A stretch of 64,000 nucleotides of DNA from assembly GCF_900188095.1 (NCBI RefSeq), contig NZ_FZOT01000009.1, positions 62,001 to 126,000 of the forward strand, written 5' to 3'. The notes under the pieces are model-generated. The model saw only the letters and a program-made list of their open reading frames with translations, made no database searches and had not been told where the DNA came from. The translations under genes and the position numbers were made by a program. Source of the stretch: Noviherbaspirillum humi (GTDB lineage Bacteria > Pseudomonadota > Gammaproteobacteria > Burkholderiales > Burkholderiaceae_D). The stretch's first letter is position 1; each line of letters opens with the position of its first letter. Positions 52,014 to 61,015 of this stretch are shown piece by piece.

Positions 52014-52985
52014 TCAATCGATCTTGGCGCCCGATTCCTTGACAACCACGCCCCAGCGTGCGATTTCGCTCTTGATGAGCGCGGCGAATTCCTCCGGGGT
52101 GCCGCCCAGGACTTCAGCGCCCTCGGCAGCAATCTTTTCGCGCACCTCGGGGGTCTTCAATGCCTTGTTGGTTTCGGCGTTCAGCTTCTGGATGATTGGC
52201 GCGGGCGTGCCGGCGGGAACAAGAAAGCCGAACCAGGTCGCTGCTTCAACGCCCTTGAAGCCGGCCTCCGCTACAGTGGGCACAGCCGGCAAGTCATGCA
52301 CCCTCTTGGTAGAGGTGACGGCGATGGCGCGCAGCTTGCCACCCTTGATTTGCGCCAGCGCCGTGGGGATCGACGACATGTACAGGTCAATCTGATTGCC
52401 CACCAAATCGGTCATGGCCTGGTTGGCGCCCTTGTACGGGATGTGCTGCAGCTTGATGCCGGCGGCACGCTGCAGTAGTTCGCCGCTGAGATGCGCCACC
52501 GTACCATTGCCCGGCGAACCGAAGGTCACCGCGCTCGGCTTGGCCTTGGCTGCAGCGACGATGTCGGCAATGGTCTTGAACGGCGAATTGGCAGATACCA
52601 CCAGCACCAGGGGCGCTGAAGCGATGGTAGTGACCGGCGCCAAGTCCTTCAGCGGGTTGTACGGCAGCTTCGCGTAGAGCGTGGGATTGACCGCCAGATT
52701 GCTGGTTTGCCCCATCACGATGTTGTAGCCGTCGGCCGGGGCCTTGGCGACCACATCAACGCCGATGTTGCCCCCGGCGCCAGGGCGGTTCTCGACGACG
52801 ACGGTCCAGCCGCTGCCCGACTGCAGCTTGTTGGCGACGACGCGGGCCAAGATATCGGTGCCGCCACCGGGAGGGAATGGAACGACGAGACGGATAGGCT
52901 TGGTGGGAAAGGTCTGCTGGGCGGTGGCTACCGCTGCGGTAGCAGCAAATGCCAAGCCCAGAGACAGGCGCATGATGAACTTCAC
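52014..52985 (-). CDS. Bug-family tripartite tricarboxylate transporter binding protein
   Basis: A 323-residue periplasmic binding protein. The signal peptide ends A-V-A-T-A-Q-Q and the mature part opens F-P-T-K-P-I-R-L-V-V-P-F-P-P-G-G-G-T-D. The chosen start is a GTG at 52985 preceded by AAGGAG at good spacing; the frame remains open far upstream but without a site. It is the first gene of the leftward catabolic group and diverges from a LysR gene, which probably controls it. It differs clearly in sequence from the second Bug protein of this group, so the two may bind different acids. Confidence 0.9.
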   Translation of the reverse strand: MKFIMRLSLGLAFAATAAVATAQQTFPTKPIRLVVPFPPGGGTDILARVVANKLQSGSGWTVVVENRPGAGGNIGVDVVAKAPADGYNIVMGQTSNLAVNPTLYAKLPYNPLKDLAPVTTIASAPLVLVVSANSPFKTIADIVAAAKAKPSAVTFGSPGNGTVAHLSGELLQRAAGIKLQHIPYKGANQAMTDLVGNQIDLYMSSIPTALAQIKGGKLRAIAVTSTKRVHDLPAVPTVAEAGFKGVEAATWFGFLVPAGTPAPIIQKLNAETNKALKTPEVREKIAAEGAEVLGGTPEEFAALIKSEIARWGVVVKESGAKID

Positions 52986-53299
52986 AAAAGTCTCCTTGTG
53001 TTGATCGGCCGACGTGGCGCAATGACTTATCGAAAAAGGAACCAATGTCAGCTCAGGACACGCAGGTATCGAACTCGTCAGTCCCAGATCACCCTGCTGG
53101 GAGCCGGAAAGCCTGAGGCTATTCCACAAAGCATTGCCATTTCGCATTTGGCTCAATCATTAGGAATTAATGCTGAGTGGAAATAAAGACGGGTGTTTCG
53201 TTAACGTTGGCTCTTTAATTCTGGGAGAAGTGTACGGACACCTTTTGATGATGTATATTTTCTTTTTTTTTAGTACTCATAAATCTCAGGAATGAATTT
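52986..53299. promoter_or_regulatory. Divergent promoter region, Bug operon / LysR regulator
   Basis: About 310 bases separate the divergent genes. The side near the LysR gene is AT-rich with a nine-T run around 53262-53270, in contrast to the GC-rich coding flanks. An AGGAA site precedes the LysR start. It should hold both promoters and the LysR operator; I could not point to a specific operator. Confidence 0.4.
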
Positions 53300-54193
53300 A
53301 TGGACTTCCGCGACCTCAAATACTTTGAAGAAATCGCCAGCCAAGGGCATGTGGGCCGAGCCGCAGAGAAGCTGTGCCGGACGCAGCCAGCGCTGACGAA
53401 ATGCATCGATCGCCTCGAGGAGGAAATTGGCGAGCGGCTGTTCGAGCGCTCCGGCCGCGGCATCCAGCTCACCGGAGCCGGCAAGGTGCTTCTGGCTCGC
53501 ACCCGCCAGATGGGTTTGCTGATGGATGAGACCATGCGCGAGATCCAAGACTTCGCCCAGGGCTTGGAGGGCCATATACGGCTTGGCTGCGTACCGACCT
53601 TGGCCGAGCATCTTCTTCCAGACATTTCGGAGAAGCTGCTGGGCGAAGCCAGGAACGTCACCCTGCAGCTGGTCGTGGCGATGAACGACGCCTTGCTGGC
53701 GCGTCTCAAGGACGGCGAACTTGACTTGGTGGTGGGGCCGCTGGTGCAAAACAGCGATTTCGAGGGAGTGCCGATCATTGAAGATGATGTGGTGGTACTG
53801 GCGAGTGCAAACCATGAAATCTTCCGCCGCCCCGTCACTATGCAGGCATTGCTGGATCATAAATGGGTGCTTCCCGCGACCACGGTCGCCAGCCGCCAAT
53901 GGCTGGATCAGACCTTCGACCGATGCGGATTGCCGCGGCCGACGGTGCAGATAACCTCAACCGTCCTGAATCTGCTGCTGCCGCTCGTCGAGCGCACCGG
54001 ACTGCTCGGATTCGCATCGCGACTCAATCTTTCCACCGGGCGCGCCAACCTGCGCGAGGTCTGTCTGCCGGAGACCACCATGCGGCGCAGGATGGGCATC
54101 GCCTATCGGAAGAACGCCTATCTGTCTCCTGCCGTGCGAAGGCTGATCGCGCTGCTGCAGGACAATCGTGAGATGATGTGTCTCACCACTTGA
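53300..54193 (+). CDS. LysR-family transcriptional regulator
   Basis: A 297-residue LysR-type regulator. The helix-turn-helix G-H-V-G-R-A-A-E-K-L-C-R-T-Q-P-A-L-T lies at about residues 17-36; the inducer-binding domain follows with the usual A-R-L-K-D-G-E-L-D-L-V-V-G-P segment. It is divergent from the Bug/RraA/dehydrogenase operon and upstream of an SMP-30 lactonase gene 250 bases away on its own strand, so it is the natural regulator of the catabolic group. Confidence 0.92.
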   Translation: MDFRDLKYFEEIASQGHVGRAAEKLCRTQPALTKCIDRLEEEIGERLFERSGRGIQLTGAGKVLLARTRQMGLLMDETMREIQDFAQGLEGHIRLGCVPTLAEHLLPDISEKLLGEARNVTLQLVVAMNDALLARLKDGELDLVVGPLVQNSDFEGVPIIEDDVVVLASANHEIFRRPVTMQALLDHKWVLPATTVASRQWLDQTFDRCGLPRPTVQITSTVLNLLLPLVERTGLLGFASRLNLSTGRANLREVCLPETTMRRRMGIAYRKNAYLSPAVRRLIALLQDNREMMCLTT

Positions 54194-54446
54194 CATGATT
54201 CTGGCGAAAAGCTCGTCGTGTTGTCCCTCACGTGCCCGGCGTGTATGATTTCGCGAAACCGATCCTCGGCACCCCTAAGCTTCTCACGACAGGCAGCAGA
54301 GTGATGGGCTCCGGCCGCTGGCTGGCGTCGCGATCCCAGGCATTTTCTACTTACCTTGATTGATTTAACTCGATCCACCCTGCCGCCATGCTAGTTGCCG
54401 GCAGCAGCGCTCGCAGCGCTATCAATTTAACCCGCAGATCAAGACC

Positions 54447-55361
54447 ATGACATTTTTCTCGCCGCCTCCCATCGTAGAGACCAGCATTTTCACCACCTTG
54501 CCTGACAGGTTCCGCAATCCGCGCAAGACCCGATGGAGCGATGCCAATCGTGGCGGCCTGGAGATCGATTCATTCCTGGAAGGCCCCTGCTTTGACAAGC
54601 ATGGCCGGCTCTACGTTACCGACATCCCGTACGGCCGCATCTTCCGCATCGACATCAACGGCGAGTGGGAGCTGGTTGCCGAATACGACGGCTGGCCAAA
54701 TGGCTTGAAGATTCGCAGCGATGGGCAGATCTTCATCGCCGACTATAAGAACGGTTTGATGCAGCTGGATCCGGACACGGGACGAGTCACGCCTGTCCTC
54801 GACTCGGTCGGATCGGAAAGCTTCAAGGGCATCAACGATTTGGTCTTTGCCGCCAATGGCGATCTGTATTTCACCGACCAGGGGCAGACTGGCCTGCAGG
54901 ATCCTACCGGCCGGGTCTACAAGCTCACACCGGAGGGAAATCTAACCTGCCTGCTGGACACCATCCCCAGCCCGAACGGCATTGTCATCGACCCCGGGAT
55001 GACCCAGCTGTTTGTTGCCGTCACCCGAGCACAGCAGATCTGGCGTATACCGCTGTCGAAAAGCGGACTAGTAACTAAGGTAGGCGTATTCGCCAATCTG
55101 CACGGCGGTCTGGGCGGACCGGATGGTTTGGCGCTGGATGAAGAAGGATGCCTGCTTATCGCCCATACCGGCTTCGGTTCCGTCTGGCGCCTGTCGAGAT
55201 TCGCCGAGCCTCTGCATCGCATCAAAAGCTGCGCTGGCTTCTCGACCACGAACCTCGCATTCGGCGGCCCGGATAATAAAACGCTGTTTATCACCGAGTC
55301 GCACACCGGCTCGATCTTGCAAACCCGCTTGGAAATACCGGGCCAGAAAATGGCCGCATGA
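54447..55361 (+). CDS. SMP-30/gluconolactonase-family lactone hydrolase
   Basis: A 304-residue six-bladed beta-propeller enzyme. Family marks include an early E-G-P-C-F-D metal-binding Glu, G-W-P-N-G-L-K, F-K-G-I-N-D-L-V-F with Y-F-T-D-Q-G-Q, S-P-N-G-I-V and G-G-P-D-G-L-A-L-D. Such enzymes open lactone rings of sugar acids or related compounds in a metal-dependent way. No signal peptide is seen. Together with the adjacent 2-hydroxyacid dehydrogenase and aldolase it fits a pathway that opens a lactone and then splits the acid, by inference. Confidence 0.9.
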   Translation: MTFFSPPPIVETSIFTTLPDRFRNPRKTRWSDANRGGLEIDSFLEGPCFDKHGRLYVTDIPYGRIFRIDINGEWELVAEYDGWPNGLKIRSDGQIFIADYKNGLMQLDPDTGRVTPVLDSVGSESFKGINDLVFAANGDLYFTDQGQTGLQDPTGRVYKLTPEGNLTCLLDTIPSPNGIVIDPGMTQLFVAVTRAQQIWRIPLSKSGLVTKVGVFANLHGGLGGPDGLALDEEGCLLIAHTGFGSVWRLSRFAEPLHRIKSCAGFSTTNLAFGGPDNKTLFITESHTGSILQTRLEIPGQKMAA

Positions 55362-55535
55362 GATTTCGGGTAATGAATGTGGCAGCCGGAAAAACAGGTC
55401 CCGCATCGGTAGATCGTGAATCGGACAGGAGTCATAGATCGAAGGATGTGTTCCTAGTATGCTGTCACATTCCTCTGGATACCAGGCCGAGGGTCCGAGA
55501 TAGGCATTGCAGAACAACCACGAAGACTTGCGGCA

Positions 55536-56393
55536 CTAAGTATGTGCACAGAAGTGATTTGACGCTGCACGGCGCAGCCAGAAGTGTTGGGGCAAGATAC
55601 CTGCTGCGCGTCGTGCTGCGTTCGACAAGCTCTTTACGAAGGCAAGGAAGGCAGCGACGTGTTCGTCGATGGAGCGATATTGCCAGTTGGTGCTCGCCGT
55701 TTTTCGCCCTGCAACCATAGCAATTCCATCGGTTTCAATTCGGGTGCCCGCTTGAGTAACCAGACCAGCCGGGTCCCAAGGCGCTGGACCAAGCCCTGGG
55801 TCGACTTGGCAGTATGGCTGGTTTCATTGTCGAGCAGCATGGCCACATGCCAGCCGCGATAGTACCGCCGTACCAAGCGCAGAAACGCCTGGAAATCCAG
55901 CGCACGTTGACGCTGGCTGACATAAAAGAGGCGATGGCCGGTATGCAAGCTCATGCAGCCGTACACCACGCGGCGGATATTAGCCCCGCTGAGCATAACG
56001 CTGGCCGCACTGCCGCGTGGCGACCATATCGCGCGCAGCGGCGGAAAGTGCAGCAGATCCGTCTCGTCCTCGACCAGGATGACACTGCGCTTTCGCAGTC
56101 GGCCCAGACTACGCTTGATGCGTTCCTTTTTCCCCGCTTCTGCGGGTCTGGTACCAGCACATACCGCGGCCGCTTCCAGCGGTACCCCATCCGGTGCAGG
56201 CAACGGCGAAGGGTCGAGGTGTAGCAGTCAATGTTCAGGTTCTGTCGAACCTGATCCTGCAGCAGAGGCGTCGTCCAGTATCCGGCTGGATAGCCACAGC
56301 GCTCGGGTGGCAACAGCATCAGCGCTTGCAGCAGGTGTCTACCCTGCCGTCAGCCTGGCTTGGGACGCGGTCGCAACTTCAGAATGAACACGG
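55536..56393 (-). pseudogene. IS630-family transposase remnant, frameshifted
   Basis: Three frames of the minus strand together give most of an IS630 transposase. The 5' part reads L-R-P-R-P-K-P-G, stop, R-Q-G-R-H-L-L-Q-A-L and on to P-L-L-Q-D-Q-V-R-Q. It shifts near the A/G run at 56126-56135 into V-E-D-E-T-D-L-L (first catalytic Asp), L-L-D-N-E-T-S-H (second) and A-P-E-L-K-P-M-E-L-L-W (Glu). A second shift near 55690 leads to Y-R-S-I-D-E-H-V-A-A-F-L-A-F-V and a stop at 55536. The N-terminal helix-turn-helix part is missing and the remnant abuts the stop codon of the next gene. Confidence 0.85.
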
Positions 56394-59300
56394 CTACCTT
56401 GCAGTCTCTAGCGCATCGCTGATATCGATGGAGATGCCGACGTGCCCGGCATATTCGCCCTCAGAAGTGAACCAGGGTAGCGCATTGGTTTCCAGCCAGC
56501 GCCATTCTCCATCCGTTCTTTTGACACGCACCCGATGCCGTAGACGCCCGTGCTGGCGGATGGCCTCGTCGAGCGCGGCCACATAGGATGGCAGATCCTG
56601 GAGGTGAATCACCTTATGCCACGCGGTGCCCATAAGATCCTTCAGCGGCACACCCAGCAATTCCCGAAAACGCGGATTCAGATAAACCGCGTTCCCCTTG
56701 GGATCCACCTGCCAGATCAGGCCGGGAGAGGCCTCGGCCAGCGCGCGGAACCGGGTTTCGCTCTCCCGCAAGGCTTCCACGGCGCGCCTGCGCTCGGTAA
56801 TGTCTTGCACGGCGATCACCATTCCGTTCCCATTCATCGGGAAAAAGCGGATCAGATACCAGCGGTCGAAAGGTACATAGTAATTTTCAACCTCGACCGG
56901 CACCCGCTCGCGCGTCGCGCGCAGAAATGCGAGTCCTGATTCATCGTCTCTCGCCTCGCGAAACGCTTCGGTGAGATATTGTTTGCCGATCAGGCTGTCA
57001 GCGTTGATCCCTTGTTCGGCAAGCATATTTCTTGCGGCCACGTTGAAATAGGTGAATCGGGACTCGGCATCCAAGGTCATCAGGCCATCGATGGTGCTGT
57101 TCAATATCATCCCGAAAAACTCTTGTTGCTCGCGCAGTCCCACCTCGCCATGCAAGCGTTCGATAATGCTCACCGCCTTGCGCGCATAAAGGTCGAGCAT
57201 GCGCAGCTTACGGTCCAGGGGGTAGTGCGGCTCGCGGAAATGGGTGGAAAGGACTCCCAGCAATTTACCATCGCGGCTGAACAGGGGCGTGGATTGCCAG
57301 GCCCGAACGCCCGCCGAAGCGAGAAGCGGCCGGCTTGCCGCAAAACTGGGATCCAGATAGGCATCCTGAACGATGATGCGCTTGCCATGTGTGGCGGCTC
57401 TGCCGCTTGCGGTATTCTCGTCGCGTTTCAAGGACTGGAAATGCGCCAGGAATTCCTCGCTGAATCCGAGCTGCGCGACTATTTCCAAGGTCTGCGTCTG
57501 CGGACTGTAAAGCTGTATCGTTCCCATTGCCGCGCCGAGCATGGAAATCGCTGCGCTCAACACTTCCTGGAGTGCGGGTGCAAAGTCCGGAACGTCCAGC
57601 AGGCGGATGCCAAGAAGCTGCAACTGGCTCATCGCCTGCAACTCGGCGCTCAGCCGTGCTTCGGCCCCCTGTAGGACTTCCTGCGCACGCTTACGGTCGG
57701 TAATGTCGTTGGCGCACAGCAGAAGCCCACCTTCCTCCATCGGCGATGCGCTCATCTCGGTCCATGCCTGATAATGCGCATCATAGTATTCGAAGCGTAC
57801 CGGCATGCGGCTCGACATGGCGCGGTGGTATTCAAACTCGGCCAATGTTCCCTTCAGCGTGTAGAAGACTTCCCAGAAGTTTCTGTTGACCAGATAAGCG
57901 CGCGGCAGGCGGGACAGCATTTCGGCCGCGGCGTTGAGGTATGTGATCCGCCAACCGAAGTCGACTGCCATGAATCCCTCGCTCAAGCCATCGAGGATGG
58001 TCAAGCGCCCCGCACTCAGTCGATCATCGCTGCGTTGCGCTTCGCGCCGGGATCTCGTCAGGGCGCACATCCCTCTTGCCTTGCTTAGCAGCTCGCGCCC
58101 ATTGAACGGCTTGGGAAGCCAGTCGTCGACTGCGGCAAGCAAGCCTTCCTCATCGGCGTTGTCGATGGGTCTGGAGAACAGCAGGACGAACGCTGTCGCC
58201 GAAGTGGACGTTTCGGCGCGCAGAGCGTCAAGGAGATCGAAACCGCCCGGTTCCGGCCGGGGCAGTCCGCTCAGCACCAGCTCCGGCCGGTGTTCTATGG
58301 CTGCCTGCAATGCCAAGGGGCCGTTGGGTGCCGAGATAACCTCGTGTTCTTTGCCGAACAACTGTTCCAGGTAGGTACGCGTGCCAGCATCGGATTCCGC
58401 AACCACTATCTTGGCTTTCGGCTTGCCTTTGACAGCTGGATGCAAAGCCTTCGCCGGTAGCGGCCTGGGCAGCGGACCCGGGAATTCATAGGGTTGTGCC
58501 GGCAACGAAGACAAGGCGGGCTGGTCCAGCTCGGCAAATGCAGTGGCGCGGTTGCCGGACAACTGGCGGAACGGACGATGGTTCAAGCGCTCCAGGCAGG
58601 GCTGCAGAGCAGCCTCGATTTGCGCTGCCGTGGCGAACTGCCGGAGACGCAGCTCTCGCAAGATCCAGCGTTCGACGAATCTGATGAGCAATACGGCCGG
58701 CGCCCTTTGTCCGACATCCTGAGGCATCGACGGCATGACCGAGGTACCGTAATGGCGGGCGAAGCTAAGCACCAGCTCATTGTCCCGTGCGGCATCGATA
58801 GGTGTCATTCCGTGAGAGCCATCCGAAACGATGAATCGAGGCACGCCGCCGTAGAAATGCAAGGCCCGAATAGCGCAGCGGATCCAGTCATCCGCCGTAT
58901 CTGCGGCCGCAACGCAGGCGAAGGCGAGCCTGGAAGCGCCTATTACCGCCAGAAAAATATGCGCACAGCTGCCGTCGCCCACGGGAACGGCGGTTTCGGT
59001 GAAGCCGCTGAAAATCTTCTCGCCGCAACGAAAAACTTGCCGCAGGGAGCGGCCGAGCCGCAAGACGAAGGAATGATAATGTTCGCAGAACTGGGTATAT
59101 CGGTAGATTTTCTGTTCTGCATGGTCGGCCTGATACCGCTCCCATTCCGTTCGAAGGGTATTGCCGTCGCGGCTTAAACGAAAATGGATACGGCCGTAGT
59201 CGGGCGTCACATACCGAAGTGGTTGTCGCCGCCGCCCCTGTAGGCGCTGCTTGAGTTCGGCATTGCCCATCGGTTGCACTGCTGGCCAATCGAGCCCGGC

Positions 59301-59444
59301 ATTTTTTGCCAATTTCACGTATTTCCCGACCACCCCTTTCGAAAGACCCAATGTTTGCGCGATTTGCTCGTGCGAAAGCCGCATGACCGTTTTTAGGCGC
59401 AGAATCTCCTTTATTTTGTCGGGGCTGATCGCCGAATTACGCAT
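56394..59444 (-). CDS. IstA-like transposase module fused to receiver-PAS-GAF-PAS-PAS sensor
   Basis: One uninterrupted 1016-residue frame. Residues 1-330 match IS21 IstA: a helix-turn-helix at about 15-50 (L-S-H-E-Q-I-A-Q-T-L-G-L-S), a Y-R-Y-T-Q-F-C-E segment and an integrase core (138-262) ending R-F-V-E-R-W-I-L and L-N-H-R-P-F-R-Q-L. Against the IstA pattern the first catalytic Asp is Gly147, the second is kept (Asp208), and the Glu position is Val251. Residues 343-460 are a receiver whose phospho-acceptor position is Gly393 while Lys445 remains. Then come PAS (480-590), GAF (615-765), PAS (775-885) and PAS (893-1010). No kinase domain follows. No istB gene is present. A regulator made from an inactivated transposase is my inference. 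Confidence 0.85.
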   Translation of the reverse strand: MRNSAISPDKIKEILRLKTVMRLSHEQIAQTLGLSKGVVGKYVKLAKNAGLDWPAVQPMGNAELKQRLQGRRRQPLRYVTPDYGRIHFRLSRDGNTLRTEWERYQADHAEQKIYRYTQFCEHYHSFVLRLGRSLRQVFRCGEKIFSGFTETAVPVGDGSCAHIFLAVIGASRLAFACVAAADTADDWIRCAIRALHFYGGVPRFIVSDGSHGMTPIDAARDNELVLSFARHYGTSVMPSMPQDVGQRAPAVLLIRFVERWILRELRLRQFATAAQIEAALQPCLERLNHRPFRQLSGNRATAFAELDQPALSSLPAQPYEFPGPLPRPLPAKALHPAVKGKPKAKIVVAESDAGTRTYLEQLFGKEHEVISAPNGPLALQAAIEHRPELVLSGLPRPEPGGFDLLDALRAETSTSATAFVLLFSRPIDNADEEGLLAAVDDWLPKPFNGRELLSKARGMCALTRSRREAQRSDDRLSAGRLTILDGLSEGFMAVDFGWRITYLNAAAEMLSRLPRAYLVNRNFWEVFYTLKGTLAEFEYHRAMSSRMPVRFEYYDAHYQAWTEMSASPMEEGGLLLCANDITDRKRAQEVLQGAEARLSAELQAMSQLQLLGIRLLDVPDFAPALQEVLSAAISMLGAAMGTIQLYSPQTQTLEIVAQLGFSEEFLAHFQSLKRDENTASGRAATHGKRIIVQDAYLDPSFAASRPLLASAGVRAWQSTPLFSRDGKLLGVLSTHFREPHYPLDRKLRMLDLYARKAVSIIERLHGEVGLREQQEFFGMILNSTIDGLMTLDAESRFTYFNVAARNMLAEQGINADSLIGKQYLTEAFREARDDESGLAFLRATRERVPVEVENYYVPFDRWYLIRFFPMNGNGMVIAVQDITERRRAVEALRESETRFRALAEASPGLIWQVDPKGNAVYLNPRFRELLGVPLKDLMGTAWHKVIHLQDLPSYVAALDEAIRQHGRLRHRVRVKRTDGEWRWLETNALPWFTSEGEYAGHVGISIDISDALETAR

Positions 59445-59969
59445 CGTTGCTTCACACAGGAAAACAGGAAAACTTATGCAGGAAAAAAGATTGCGTGAGT
59501 GAATACGGTGTTGCCAACAATGCCATGATTGACTCTATTCGCTGCTTTAAATTCAGCCAGGATTGTAAATTTGGTGTTTCGAATGGACGGCCTGTGCCCA
59601 TAACAAAACGGACACGAAAGAACAAAAACTCCGGTCACAGCTTGCTGAAGTGGCAATCAGAAACGGCGTAGCGAATCATCCGTGCAAGTCCCTGCCTCGC
59701 AGTTGACACCGCCGACACGATTCTTTGGCGCGGCAAGCGTGTCCGATACGAAAGCAGCCTGTCGCAAACCGAACTTAAACGCCTATCTCATGCTGCCGGA
59801 AAAAGCGCATGTTCTCGACTTTCAGCTTGCCGGAGGTGTTCTCCTTGCCCGGCTCAGCCGAGAAAAAGCGGAGGCGTGCCATAAGCCTGCGTAACGAGAC
59901 ACGCGGCCGTGGAAACACAGTGGGCATGCAGTCGAAGTAAAGCACAGCGGTGATGAAGTGACTGCGCGA
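59445..59969. other. Intergenic stretch upstream of the fusion gene
   Basis: About 525 bases without a supported gene, AT-richer than the coding flanks near 59450-59650. The leftward promoter of the IstA-sensor gene should lie here. I looked for IS21-like terminal repeats and found none I could support. Confidence 0.35.
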
Positions 59970-60167
59970 TCAGAATATCGGGCCGGTCCTTCCATTAAAT
60001 CCGGTAGTCCTTGGCAGAACGAGTTTATTGAATGCGTCACCTAAAGGCTGCGAGATGCTTGCCTAAACTGGGAATGGTTTATTGAACGCCGAGAAGCGAA
60101 GATCGTGTCCGAGATATTGCGGCAGTCTGATGAGACCGAGCAGCCGTATGCTGTGCTCGAAAATTAG
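59970..60167 (+). pseudogene. IS3-family orfB transposase remnant
   Basis: A single plus-strand frame reads S-I-K-S-G-S-P-W-Q-N-E-F-I-E-C-V-T, an in-frame stop at 60042, then R-L-R-D-A-C-L-N-W-E-W-F and E-A-K-I-V-S-E-I. This is the catalytic-Glu end of an IS3-family orfB (usual form G-S-P-W-x-N-G-x-x-E-S-F-N-G-x-L-R-D-E-C-L-N). The reading then loses similarity and stops at 60165. It is a short dead fragment of a second insertion sequence type beside the IstA-derived gene. Confidence 0.75.
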
Positions 60168-61015
60168 GGGCCGGCCATCAATTGGCCATCAATGATGGCC
60201 AAATCAGAACGATTGAACCCGAGGATTAACCGGCTAACCAGCTGCAGATTTCCATATTAAGCCAAGGTACTTACTAGGTAATGGTTTATGTCCACTATGT
60301 GCTGGTGTAGACGTTCAAGTCGAGTCGGTGGCAGAGAGCTTCAGTTCTCTCTGATTGGCAATATCCAATGGCATCCGCAATCGCCCGAATTGAAGACGAT
60401 ATGGCCGGCACACACCGCCACGGAGCGGCGAAACGGGCGGTCACACTTTTCTGGAATCAGCTGCTGCGCGACGTTGCCAGCGCACTGAAACCGGAATCTT
60501 TCACAGCTTCATGCATGCCGTCTTTTTTGCGGTAGACAAGAAGCCTGCAGCCGCCTTATTGACACGTACGGCGCTCAGCTTCTTGTTGAACTTACATGGT
60601 CAAAGCAGTTCTCAACCCAGCATTAAATCCGTGATTTCGCCTGCATGCTGATGCATCGACAAAGCCACGGATCATCGAGCCATACGATGATGAATACCGT
60701 CATGCCAAGCGAAGAAGCAGTCATGAACTATCCGGTGATATCGGAACCTCCGGTACCGGCCCTGGCTGCAACCCTGCCCTTCCGCAGCGAATATCCTCCG
60801 GCCGCAAGAATCTTGACCTGGGAGACGAAGCCGCCCTAGATGACGAAAAAAATCCCAGCCGCGGCACGCGAAGGTTGCCGACGCCACGGCGAAATGGGAA
60901 ATGGCATCGATCGATGAATCAAGGGCAGCACGGCGTGTCCGGAAGGAGCCGATATGAAGCTCGCCATGGTTTTTGCGAGTGGCTGCCGTCTTTATTTCTC
61001 GGATAGGAGAATCTC
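60168..61015. other. Low-coding stretch upstream of the alcohol dehydrogenase cluster
   Basis: About 850 bases with only weak short frames. A 55-codon frame (60368-60535, plus strand, M-A-S-A-I-A-R-I-E-D-D-M) and a 50-codon frame (60687-60839, plus strand) have protein-like composition but no clear ribosome sites or family match. The promoter for the gene at 61016 should lie in the last 150 bases. Confidence 0.4.

Noticed and set aside
56126-56135. Programmed frameshift in the IS630 transposase at an A/G run
   Set aside because: The remnant also has an in-frame stop upstream and a second frameshift downstream, so decay explains it better.
56394-59444. Reading the IstA-like gene as an active IS21 element
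   Set aside because: There is no istB, two of the three catalytic positions appear replaced, and the C-terminal third of IstA is replaced by a sensor chain.
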